A stretch of DNA of 64,000 bases. It comes from Rhynchopus sp. YZ270_cl-10 (lineage: Eukaryota; Euglenozoa; Diplonemea; Diplonemida; Diplonemidae). The stretch spans positions 1,178,001-1,242,000 of the forward strand of contig OZ037868.1 of assembly GCA_964035575.1 (NCBI GenBank). The letters are read 5' to 3'. The translations under genes and the position numbers were made by a program. Below the pieces are notes generated by a model. The model worked only from the letters and a program-made list of their open reading frames with translations. It was not told where the DNA came from and searched no databases. Shown piece by piece: positions 52,843 through 62,600 of this stretch (position 1 is its first letter; every line of letters begins with the position of its first letter).

Positions 52843-54174
52843 ATGGAACTCAACATCGAGGGATTTGATGGTCGGACGTACGTCGTCGATGTGGATGTGG
52901 ATGACACAGCGAAGAACCTGCAGCGGAAGGTGGCAACTGCAGCGGGGTTTGCTGAAGACAGCTTTGGCATGAGATTCGGAGGGAACGACGAAGGAGAGGA
53001 CATCAACATCACAGCGCTGAGTGCTGGCGACACAGTCCTCCTGACGCAGACGCAGACGAAGAAGCAAGAAGCCACTGCAGCTCTTCGTGCATTGGGTGAA
53101 ACAGACCTCACACCAACGAGGCTTGTGAGTGTGGAAGACCCCGAGGTAGTTCAGTTGTTTCTGCAGGCAGAAGTTGTAACGAGGATACCGGATCGGTTCC
53201 TGGCAAGGGCAACTTTAACAAGCCTTGATCTGAGTGCCCCGTTGACCATAACTGCGATACATGACGAATTCCTGTTTCAGTGTTCATCATTGAAATCAGT
53301 TGACTTGTCTGGGTTGAGCAACGTCACCCATGTTGGGAACTACTTCTTATCAGGTTGCACGTCGTTAACTTCAATCGACTTCGCAGGATGGGGCGTCAGA
53401 AGCCTTGGGAACTACTTCTTATCACGTTGCACGTCGTTGACCTCAATCGACTGTGCAGGATTAAGCGGTGTCACAAGCCTTGGCGACTACTTCTTAGCAC
53501 GTTGCACGTCGTTGACCTCAATCGACTTCGCAGGATTGCGCAGTGTCACAAGCCTTGGGAACGACTTCTTACAGGGTTGCACGTCGTTAACCTCAATCAA
53601 CTTTGCAGGATTAAGCAGTGTCACAAGCCTTGGGAACTACTTCTTGTGTGGTTGCACGTCGTTGACCTCAATCAACTTTGCAGGATTAAGCGGTGTCACA
53701 AGCCTTGGGGACTTCTTACGTTCTTGCACGTCGTTGACCTCAATCGACTTTGCAGGATTGGGCAGTGTTACAAGCCTTGGGAACTACTTCTTATCAGATT
53801 GCACGTCGTTAACCTCAATCAACTTTGCAGGATTAAGCAATGTCACAAGCCTTGGGGACTACTTCTTACGTTCTTGCACGTCGTTAACCTCAATCGAATT
53901 TGCAGGATTGGGCAGTGTAAGAAGCCTTGGGGACAGCTTCTTGCGTGGTTGCACGTCGTTAACCTCAATCAACTTTGCAGGATTGGGCAGTGTCACAAGC
54001 CTTGGGGACTACTTCTTATCAGGTTGCACGTCGTTGACCTCAATCGACTTTGCAGGATGGGGCGTCACAAGCCTTGGGAACGACTTCTTATCACGTTGCA
54101 CGTCGTTAACCTCAATCGACTTTGCTGGGTCACAAGCCTTGGAGACAGCTTCTAAGCAAGTTACACGTCGTTAG
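52843..54174 (+). CDS. Ubiquitin-like domain plus BspA-type leucine-rich repeat protein
   Basis: 443 residues. The N-terminus (MELNIEGFDGRTYVVDVDVD to about residue 70) has a ubiquitin-like pattern: beta hairpin, helix TAKNLQRKVATAAG, then a strand ending AGDTVLL. Residues about 130-440 are roughly a dozen repeats of 23-24 residues, consensus GVTSLGDYFLSGCTSLTSID, the BspA/TpLRR type. Adjacent repeats are nearly identical at DNA level (72-base period), so the array is young. In the last repeat about seven bases are missing (54125), shifting the frame so the protein ends in 16 unrelated residues. Upstream in-frame ATGs at 52750 and 52795 are alternatives; the chosen start follows a CCCACAACAG acceptor-like site. 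Such proteins bind other proteins; the partner is unknown. Confidence 0.8.
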   Translation: MELNIEGFDGRTYVVDVDVDDTAKNLQRKVATAAGFAEDSFGMRFGGNDEGEDINITALSAGDTVLLTQTQTKKQEATAALRALGETDLTPTRLVSVEDPEVVQLFLQAEVVTRIPDRFLARATLTSLDLSAPLTITAIHDEFLFQCSSLKSVDLSGLSNVTHVGNYFLSGCTSLTSIDFAGWGVRSLGNYFLSRCTSLTSIDCAGLSGVTSLGDYFLARCTSLTSIDFAGLRSVTSLGNDFLQGCTSLTSINFAGLSSVTSLGNYFLCGCTSLTSINFAGLSGVTSLGDFLRSCTSLTSIDFAGLGSVTSLGNYFLSDCTSLTSINFAGLSNVTSLGDYFLRSCTSLTSIEFAGLGSVRSLGDSFLRGCTSLTSINFAGLGSVTSLGDYFLSGCTSLTSIDFAGWGVTSLGNDFLSRCTSLTSIDFAGSQALETASKQVTRR

Positions 54175-54504
54175 TGGGGGGGCGAATACAAGAGGTACCT
54201 CTATTTGGCGTAAGATTTCGTGCCTTACTCCTATACACCAAGCCATGATTTCAAGCCACTTTTGAGTTTTTATTTTTGGGTAAGGGTAACCCAGGGCTAT
54301 TTCTAAAAACCTGTCGCTGTCCCTGATTTTTGGAAAATGAAAGTTGCCAAAAAATTTGCACGGGGCTTATATACAGGGCAGGGCTATTTCTAAATATGGG
54401 GTCCGGGGGGCCCAAAATCCAACCCGGGACACAAATTTTTTGGCAGATTTTCTGTTTTTTTGCGTCGGCGCGCGTTCTCTATCCATAATTTATTCGTCTG
54501 AGGA

Positions 54505-54632
54505 AATATTCACTTTTCCTCACACGAGTGTACCTTTCAGAAACGAGTGGTATTTTACCCCACGAGCGAAGCGAGTGGGATAAAGTCAGCCACGAGTTTC
54601 TGAAAGGGCACGAGTGGAGGGAAAGTGAATAT
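54505..54632. repeat. Long imperfect palindrome
   Basis: AATATTCACTTTTCCTCACA and following ACCTTTCAGAAACGAGTGG are mirrored by CCACGAGTTTCTGAAAGG and GGAAAGTGAATATT. The centre has CACGAGCGAAGCGAGTGGG. It abuts the nested element that begins at 54651. Confidence 0.6.
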
Positions 54633-55113
54633 TTCACCAGAATATAATAGTTTTTTCAACTGAAGGAAAAGTAGCTCTAAGCAAACCCTGTGGAAGAAGT
54701 GTGGGGTGAATATGCAGAAAAAGAAAATGACGATTTTAGAAAATCGAATTTTATTATTAAGATTGGCTCTGCTCGACACCCAGTAAGGTTACTATGGGCC
54801 CATGGGACACAGAGGCCCGAATACCAGGCCGTATTTTCAAAAAGTTGATAATCCCAGTATATGGTATGGCCCTGTGGTACGAAATTTTTGGCTGAAAAAA
54901 TCGACCAAAAATGGTCATTTTGGTCACGGTGACAAAATGTGAAGCAGATACCGTAGTCGTAAAAATGCTGGACCGTAAAAATTTTAGACCGTATAATACC
55001 CTCATAGTATAAATTATGTTATTGTTACAAATAAATTATTTCGGCGATTTTTATTTTTTTTATAACATTTTTGCATTTTGTTACTTTTTTCATTTTTTGT
55101 ATTTTATTTTTTT

Positions 55114-55154
55114 GTAACATTTTTGTTACGCCGCAGGCGTAACAAAAATGTTAC
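55114..55154. other. Perfect 19-bp hairpin with GCCGCAGGC centre
   Basis: GTAACATTTTTGTTACGCC pairs with its exact reverse complement, loop GCA. The CGCCGCAGGCG-type centre also occurs at about 15080 and 39022 beside other repeats. Confidence 0.7.
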
Positions 55155-55309
55155 TGGGGAGGCTAATAAAGCATACAGCGCGGAAACCCCTGCCACATGA
55201 TGGTGTAAAAATCTAGCTTTTTACACAGAGTCACTCAACGAACCCTTTTTTGCGGAGCAAAAAAGGGAAAATGGCGCCGCAGGCAAAAAAAAATTGAGGT
55301 ACAGCCTGG

Positions 55310-55370
55310 ATCGTGTGGTCAGCAACCCAGTTCCCTATGGTACTACCGTGGTTCAACCATGGGCTTTTTA
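55310..55370 (+). repeat. tRNA-like dispersed piece
   Basis: TGTGGTCAGCAACCCAGTTC then CCGTGGTTCAACCATGGG. A related piece lies at about 38327-38378. The two halves resemble pol III A and B boxes at tRNA-like spacing, but no cloverleaf forms. Confidence 0.35.
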
Positions 55371-56022
55371 TTTTTTCTTTGTAACATTTGTTACTTTTTG
55401 CCCAACTGCAAAAAAACGAATAAAACATTTTATAAAATTGTTACAAAAAAAATGTTACTTTTGGGTCATTTTTTTAGTAATTTATTTTTGAAAAAACATT
55501 ATTTTTACTATGAGGGTACTTGGACCGTAGTTTGGACCGTTTTTACGATTACGGTATATCAAAATGACCCACTCTCCCACCCAAATTTTTTTCCGACCCC
55601 CCCTCTACTTTTCCTCACACAAAAAAAAACCTCACACAGGCTTTTTCTTCACAAACCCCAGCTAAAAATTGTTACTTTTCCACACTGCGTGAGGAAAATT
55701 AGCTATGTGTGAGGAAAAGTGTATTTATTCTCACACTTCTTCCACAGGGTTTCTTAGAGCTACTTTTCCTCAGTTGAAAAAAAAAAAATGACCAAAAAAA
55801 AAAAAAAAAGCTGCTCAACAAACAAGGAACAAAATAAAGAAGGGGGTTTCATTTCCTGTGGTGTGCGTTTTTCTTTCGGGCTAATCACAGAGACGATTAT
55901 GTTCATCTTATAAGCTGTTCTTGCTTTGCGCCCTTTCACCCCTTTTGACCTCCGTCATGCAACCTTTTCAAGTCTGAACTACTTCATCCCACAACTTTCC
56001 CTCAATGCACTGAAGCCCGCCG

Positions 56023-56134
56023 AATGATGAAAACAACTTTCAGCCTTGTACGAGCGGGACTGAGAGAGGCCGAGCCTTTCTGTCTACAGACCTGCGCTGA
56101 TTATACTCACAGAATGTAACTTTATTTTTCTGAC
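56023..56134 (+). repeat. 112-base exact duplicate with snoRNA-like ends, copy 2
   Basis: Partner of 52381-52492. Ends 135 bases before the start codon of the next gene; the first copy also lies a few hundred bases upstream of a gene start. Confidence 0.6.
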
Positions 56135-56269
56135 ACTTCCTCTTTCTGCTGTTTCCCCCTCCTCTCCTTGACCTTCCTTCCACTTTATTCTGACCCCCTT
56201 TCCCAACTTTCCATCCCAACCCACCTGACATCCTCTCCCTCCACCACACTACCTTCAGGGCACACAGCC

Positions 56270-58130
56270 ATGCCGCCGTATCCTTCTTCGTTGCAGGCCA
56301 GCCCTGTAGTGCGTTATGAAAGCGCGGCAAGCAGTATCCGCACCCCGGTAAAACCTACCGGAAAGTCATATGCAAAGACTGCGTCTCTCCCGTCGAACAA
56401 ATCGCAACGTACGCAACCAAACCTGCCTACTACAATCGAGAAGACCCAGTTCTTCCGGATTCCTCAAGGCACTTCCATTAAGGTCGAGAAAGGGGAAATC
56501 TTGCGAGTCCTCAACGCGGTGTACCGAGTGGAGGGTGGGTTGGGTGACGGAGTAGAGCGTGATGTGACAGACCTCATCGCAAACCTTGTTGAGAAAGCTG
56601 ACGGAGGTCTTATCGTGACAGCAGACAATAAGGGCATGGGTATTACCAAAGACCCATATCCGGATCGGAAGAAGGTTCTCGTGATTACTTATGTGCCGCG
56701 CAAAGGGGGGGTCGCAGTGCAGCTGGCGTCTCCTGTTGGGGAGAGGGATAAAAATGCACAGTTTGTCCGCATTCCGGAGCATAGTCGTATTACCATCCCA
56801 GCGGGAACGATTCAGCAGCTGTTGACCGCCGACTATAGGGTGGAGGGGAGTGGGAAGATTGGGCTGCAGAAGGATGTGTTTGGGATTGTGAAGCGTGGTA
56901 TCCGGGCAGGTGGGTTGGATATGTGGGTCAACTACGAGACAATGGAGCTGCGCAACGATCCCTACCCAGAGAAGGAGAAGGTGCTGGTGATCTCATACAC
57001 ACCGCTCCCGGAACCCACCGAGCAGCTCCTCGAAATCCGCGAGGGTGGCTGGCTGGAGATCCCCGAAGGCACCATTGCACGGCTCATGGAAGCAGACCTG
57101 CGCCTCCCCTTCCACGAGGAGGCAGGCCACGGATACTCAGTGGACCTCTACAATAGGGTTCTCGCCATGATTGAGGACGGCGGCATCAGCGGGCGGTACA
57201 TCACCAAAAAGCTGCTTGGTATGTTCATTTCTCTACACTTTGGAGATTCAAAGTCACACTTTTTTTTTTTTTGATAAAATTGGAGTAGTGTAGTTGCCTC
57301 GTGTTTCCGTTGTGCAATCTCCACTGTCTACATTCCACCGATTTTTTGTTTTAAGACCCTTCATCAGAAACAAACAATCCACATAAAGTAAAAAGTTTGG
57401 GCACATTTAGTGCACCCTATTACCTTCTATTCAGTAGAATAGTTTGAAACAAATTTTTTGACCCTTCAAATTCACTCCTCCAAATCCTACAGGCATTGAC
57501 TACGACCCATTTGACGATCACACTAAGGTTCTTCGCATTCTGTACATGCCTCACCGTTACCAACCCCGCCGACCCGACACCACCAATGTCGACGACGTGC
57601 TCGGCAGCGCCGAACGCATCCTCAACAGCAATCTCCAGGGCTACCGCTGCACGGCCACACGCCCCACCGTCTTCCAGAATGAGGTGGGCACAGCGCGCAG
57701 CCTCATCGAAAAGGTGCGGGCTGGCGGAGGCTGGGGGGACGACAAGCTTGCAATGGCAGACTCTCTACTCCATGACATGGTGCACGAAGCACAAACCTCC
57801 CAGACCAGGGTGCTCATTGATAAATACCGTTCCGGGCAGATTTCGAAGGGAGGCGGGGGACGGTCGAAAGGTGCCTCTCAACTCTCCGAGCTGTCCTTCA
57901 AAGACGTCTCAGCGCTTCGAGGGGGCACTACACACGGCACCTCTTATCCTGTTCCCGAAGTGCCTGACGCAGGGCTGCATCCGGCTGCTGCATACCACGT
58001 AGGTTCCCCCTTAGGAAAGATACCCGTAGAGCGTCGCCGTCCCGCCCACTCTGGTGGCGGCCCTCCAGGGTATTCGGAAGGAGGAGGGGAGCATCTGAGA
58101 ATATCGCCGAAAAGAATGTGGCGTCAATAA
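56270..58130 (+). CDS. Protein with three DnaJC11-C-terminal-like domains (2 exons)
   Basis: Exons 56270-57218 and 57493-58130 join in phase to 528 residues. After a basic Ser/Thr-rich N-terminus come three repeats of about 85 residues. Each has an IP.GT entry strand, a LNAVYRVEG or TADYRVEG type strand, a helix (RDVTDLIANLV), and an ending such as DPYPDRKKVLVITYVP or DPYPEKEKVLVISYTP. This recalls the beta-rich DUF3395 domain at the C-terminus of DnaJC11 and in fungal proteins. The third repeat is split by the intron and completed by DPFDDHTKVLRILYMP, which confirms the splice. Then follow a helical stretch and a Gly/Pro-rich tail. The start lies 11 bases after an ACCTTCAG acceptor-like site. 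Function unknown. Confidence 0.7.
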
Positions 58131-59635
58131 GAGAATTGTAAAGTCTATTTTTTTGGGAGATTTTAGGTTTGGAGTTCTCCACGATGGTATAGAGGGCGAG
58201 AGAGTGGGGGTTTGAACCCCCCCCTCTCCCTTTTGTCTGTAAACAACTCCCAATGTGCAACACTCCGGGGGTTCGATAACGGAGTGTCAGTGCCTGCGTC
58301 CCCGAGGTGGTTTGCACTATCAACCTTCACTTTGTCTTGTATTTCGCATAAGTTTTTTTTGTTGCTGGAGCGCCCCCAAAAAGAGAGGGGTGTTTTTGCA
58401 ACTGTGAAACTTTTGGTATTATTTTTTTTTGTTCTATTTTTCGTTATTTTTTTTGTACTGTACACACTATTCGCAACAAAATAAACTTTTGAGGAGGGTT
58501 TTTTTTCCTTATTTTTTTTGTGTTCGTCTTTTGTTTTGCAAGCATCCATCTGATTTTTCCTGAAATTTGGTGGTGTTAAAAGCGGTTTTAATACAACCAA
58601 ACTGTACTCCATCAAGTTTTGAGGCAAAATCGGGTGGAGGATTACTGAACGGGTAGATGTAAATAATGCGTGCGCAAAGAAAATAAGTGGGCGTGGTATG
58701 TCCCCTTTCTGTACCTATCCTTGCATTCGTATTGTGGCAACACAGAACGAAAAAAACGACGAGGCAAACCACCCTCAAAACCCCTTACCCATGCCCATAG
58801 AAAGGGCCCTTTCGCAACAGCATAGTTTGGATGGCACCTTGTGTTGCAGGCTCAGGGCCCTGTCCCCCACATCGCGCTAACTTTCTCAAATAAATTGTAT
58901 CTTTTTTATTATAACTTTTTTTTGTATCGTTCTTTGCTCGCTTCCCCAAGTGTGAAACCCATGTTTTTTAGAAAAGAAAAGAAAAAAAGTTGCACCGTCG
59001 CCCCCCAGACATACTGCCTTCTCAACCCGGGTAAGGTGCTAGTCGTACGTTTGTACAGCTGCACCTTCAGGGCGGTTGCTCTGCCAGGTGCTTTCCCCCA
59101 TGGATCCGTTGTCCCGTCAGAGAGGCAAAGTTACCGCTCCGTTCTGCAGTTGCCCAAGAGTCTTCGTGAGAAGATTCGTATCATCTCTGTGCGCTACTCC
59201 CTGCGTGCCAGTCTCCTTCTCCACCCCATGCATCCACACCGCCACCAAAGCATTGACGAAGATGACTCAAAGGGCATCCTTGCAGGGATACCGTTCGTCG
59301 CAAACCATTCCTTTCCAAGACCAGCCGGAAGCTTGAAGCGCCTCCCCAACTTCTCGTACTCGACAACTTTTTACAATGTCCACCAGTCTATGCTTCTCGT
59401 GATTGAGTTGGAAATCACCCTGCTCAGTGCTGCGTTCCTTAACTGCCCACTGCGTGAGGTATGAGCAGCTGTATGAGACCAGCCTTGCCCGGGTCACCCC
59501 GCCAAAGGCCTGAAGAAGAAGACAGCAGACTCGCGAAGTTCTGACCCATCCACCCCCACATACACCACACACCCAGAGATTCTCTGACTTTTTATATTTC
59601 TGTATTTCTTCCAAGTGCATCCAAGCCCAATCAAG
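58131..59635. other. Intergenic DNA with repeat copy and coding remnant
   Basis: The B-box-like repeat (58237-58333) pairs with 16139-16231. From about 59000 to 59470 the minus strand carries protein-like pieces across frames (for example RATALKVQLYKRTTSTLPGL and KLGRRFKLPAGLGKEWFAT) interrupted by stops, probably a decayed gene or element. The + strand frame over the same stretch is less protein-like. Confidence 0.4.
58237..58333 (+). repeat. Dispersed repeat with B-box-like GGGTTCGATAAC, copy 2
   Basis: Same block order as 16139-16231, with a small deletion after the GGTTCGATAAC core. Confidence 0.55.
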
Positions 59636-62600
59636 ATGGGAGGTCTGCCTGCTGTGTTGCTGTGTGTGGGGCTGTTGCTAGCGGGGCAAGGTGTGTCTGC
59701 GAATGTGCAGCTGACGGCGTGCTCTGAGGGTATGTGCACGGTGGCCGCGTCTGGCGGGGACGAGGCGTCTGTGCATGCGTGGAGTGTGTCGGGGAGGGTT
59801 GCTGTCGGCGCTGTGCCGTGCACGTCGACGAACGGGGGTGCTGTGACAGTGACGCTGCGTGTTGCGGATCGGACACACGTTGCCACGGAAGCGTCTCTGT
59901 GGCAGAGAGACGGCTGTGAGGAGGACATGGTCAGCCCACGGTGGGAGCTGGCTGCCGTGTTCGCAGACGGCGTGTCGGCGGCCGTCCGGGTGGACCTGCA
60001 GACAGCAGAGCTGCAGATGTCGTCGCACGTCGCGCCCTCGGGGTGGGCGGGCACGCTTGCAGGCACCGTCCCTGCGGCAGACCTCTTCGCAGGGCATGTG
60101 TCCGGGCCGGCACCACTTGCGCTGTCGGCAACGTACACGACAACGGCGTCGGGGGTGGTGTCCACAGAAGCGGTGTCAGTGGGGGCTGTGGGGGCGCTGC
60201 TGCGTGGGGACGATGTGACGCTGACGACGGACGGCGTTGTGTTCTCGGGGTCGATGAGGACGGACGGGCGCAGAAGCTTCGGGAATGGTGCGCTGGTGGT
60301 CGGCGGGGTGCCGGCAGTGGGGAGTTTCCACTACGACCACGTGACGGAGAAGTTCCATATGTCGGGTGGTGTTGGGACGGTGACCGTCGGTGCAGGCTGC
60401 CCATGCGTAGTGGAGCTGCACGGCTCGGCGGTTGTGATCGGGAAGGAGGCTGGCGGTGCCTGGGAAGGATGGGTCATGGGGCAGGCACAGCTGTTCGGGG
60501 GCACATCGTGGGGAACACTTCCGTTTGCGGACGGAACGCTTGGGCCGCTGTCGCTGACGACAACGTTTGTGACAACAAGCGGTGTGCTGGACGGGGACCT
60601 GACGTTTGACCATGTGAAGGGGGACCCGTGCGCGCAGCCGACAGGGACGTACGCAGGGACGCTGAGTCTGGCGGGTGCGGCATCGCTGGACTTCTCTGGG
60701 ACGGTGGCGTTTGACCGCTGCTCCGGGGTTGTGTCCGTGGAGGCGTCGGTAGAGGCGGGTGTGTCGGGGTGGGTGACACCTGGGGCTGTGTCTGTGGAGG
60801 GCACACTTGCACTGCGTGTTGCCAGCAGTGGGTTCTCGCACGCGGACGGTGTGCTGACGGCGTTGTCTGTGCAGACGTGGGCAGGTGCTGTGTCTGGGTC
60901 GCTTGCCTCTGGTGGTGCTGGTGGCGCGGAGGTGGCGTTTGAGGTGTCCTTCAACACAAGCCTCGACCACGCGAATGTGGAGGCGATGCTGTCGTACACA
61001 GACGAGCATCTGGTTGCGCGTGTGAGGGTGGGCTCCGACTGCACCGGGTCAGGGCTGGTGCAGGTGCACCTGCCTGCAGGGCTGCCGTCGCTGGAAGTGC
61101 ACGCGGTGTACAGGCGGACGGTGTGCTCGGCAGAGAGCCAGGCGTGGACGTTGGAGGGCACGCTTGGGCAGGATATGCCGGTCAACTTTGCGGGGAAGAC
61201 GCTTGTCCTGGCAGCACCGACGGTGCACGTGGCATCTGATGAGCAGGGTGCAAAGACTGTGGCGGTTGTGGCGGCGCTTGGGCCTTTTTCAGTGACGGCA
61301 GAGTTTGGCGACAACGTGCCATTCACGCTGACTGCGCGTGCGGGAGGCCCTGACGGCAGTGCGGCGGTGACACCGAGGGCGTTCCTGGAGGCGCTGTCGG
61401 CTGGGGGTGTCTTTGGGGCAAACGTGGGGGCTGCACACGAGGCGCTGTTCTCGGGGCTGATGGACCTGTCGCTGTCGGAGGTGGTGGTGATGTTTGACTT
61501 TGACACACCGGCGGCTGCGCTCTACGCACGCGGGACGCTGTTCGGAGCAGACTTCAGCGTGCTGGTGTTGGCGGAGAAGCGCACCGGCACATGGGAGTAT
61601 GCAGCGGCGTTGACGGCAACGGGGCTGCAGCACCTGGACCTGCCTGGCGTGCTTGGGGGTGTTGTGGAGTCGCTTGCACCGGAGGCAGTGTCCGTGTCGG
61701 TGGCGACTGCGGCGCTGTCGTTTGACGGGCGCAGCATCCGTGACGGGTTCTGCGTGGGTGTGACGCTGCCGCTGGACAGGGGTGTGATGCACGACATTGC
61801 GGCTGTGGCGCCTGCATCGCTGATGGCACAGGCAGAGGCTGCAGGCGCGGGTGGTGTTGCTGGTGCACCTGCGGGCACGGTGACTGTCGTGGCAGCGCTC
61901 ACAAGCTCAACGGAGATCCGCCTTCTGCTTGTGCTTGCTGGCGGGGTGGAGCTGGGGTCGGACGAGGTTGTCCTGCGTGAGGCTGCCCTGCTGCTGGTGC
62001 TGTCGCACAGCGCACCTGCGTTTGGGTTCGAGGTTGTGATTGACCTGCACATGGACGACCGTGTGCTGACGGCAGCAGCGGGACTTGAGGTGGGGGCATC
62101 CGGGCTGACGCTGGCTGCGTCTGTGGACAGCAACCAGGAGTGGGCTGCGCCCTTCGGGATTGACGGTGTGGCGATTCTGTTCCCCCTTGGGCTGCGTCTG
62201 GGTGTGACGCCTGCAGGCGTGCTGTCGGAGTTTGCCCTGACCGGGGGTGTGCGGCTGAGCAGCGCCCGCGGGGAGGTGACGCTGAGTGTGAACCTGGCGG
62301 ACCTGTCGGAGACGGCGTTCATGGTGGAGGTGACGCACCTGGACGTGCAGGACGTGCTGGAGGGGCTGCTCAACTGCCATGCCTGCACACAGGGTGTCGG
62401 GGAGGTGCTCACGGAGATGTCTGTTGCGCGCTTTGCGGCGTCGTTCAACGCAGACCCGGTGAACGCAGCGACTATCTCGTTTCCAGGGGACGTGGCTGTG
62501 GAGATCCCTGCGGGGGTGTCGATTGAGCTGACGGACCTGCGCCTGTGGGGTGTGGTGCGGGTGCGCCGTGCGTACTTTGCGCTGAACGCACATGGTGTGG

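Larger units (their letters stand above)
54651..55786. mobile_element. Nested inverted-repeat element
   Basis: Outer ends of about 50 bases (TTTTTTCAACTGAAGGAAAA...CCCTGTGGAAGAAGTGTG; mirrored near 55733-55786) enclose a second inverted pair at 54949-55556. The inner pair has ends TACCGTAGTCGTAAAAA / TTTTTACGATTACGGTA and continues to CCCTCATAGTA. That in turn encloses a perfect 19-base-pair hairpin (55114-55154). No transposase. The inner element is of the TACCG-ended type. Confidence 0.65.

Noticed and set aside
53355-54155. A 266-residue + strand frame with HVVDLNRLCRI repeats
   Set aside because: It is the shifted frame of the LRR array. The BspA consensus and the ubiquitin-like head are in the other frame.
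59000-59470. A + strand frame of about 200 residues before the giant gene
   Set aside because: The minus strand of the same stretch reads more like decayed protein, and the + frame starts in T-rich DNA without a domain or acceptor.
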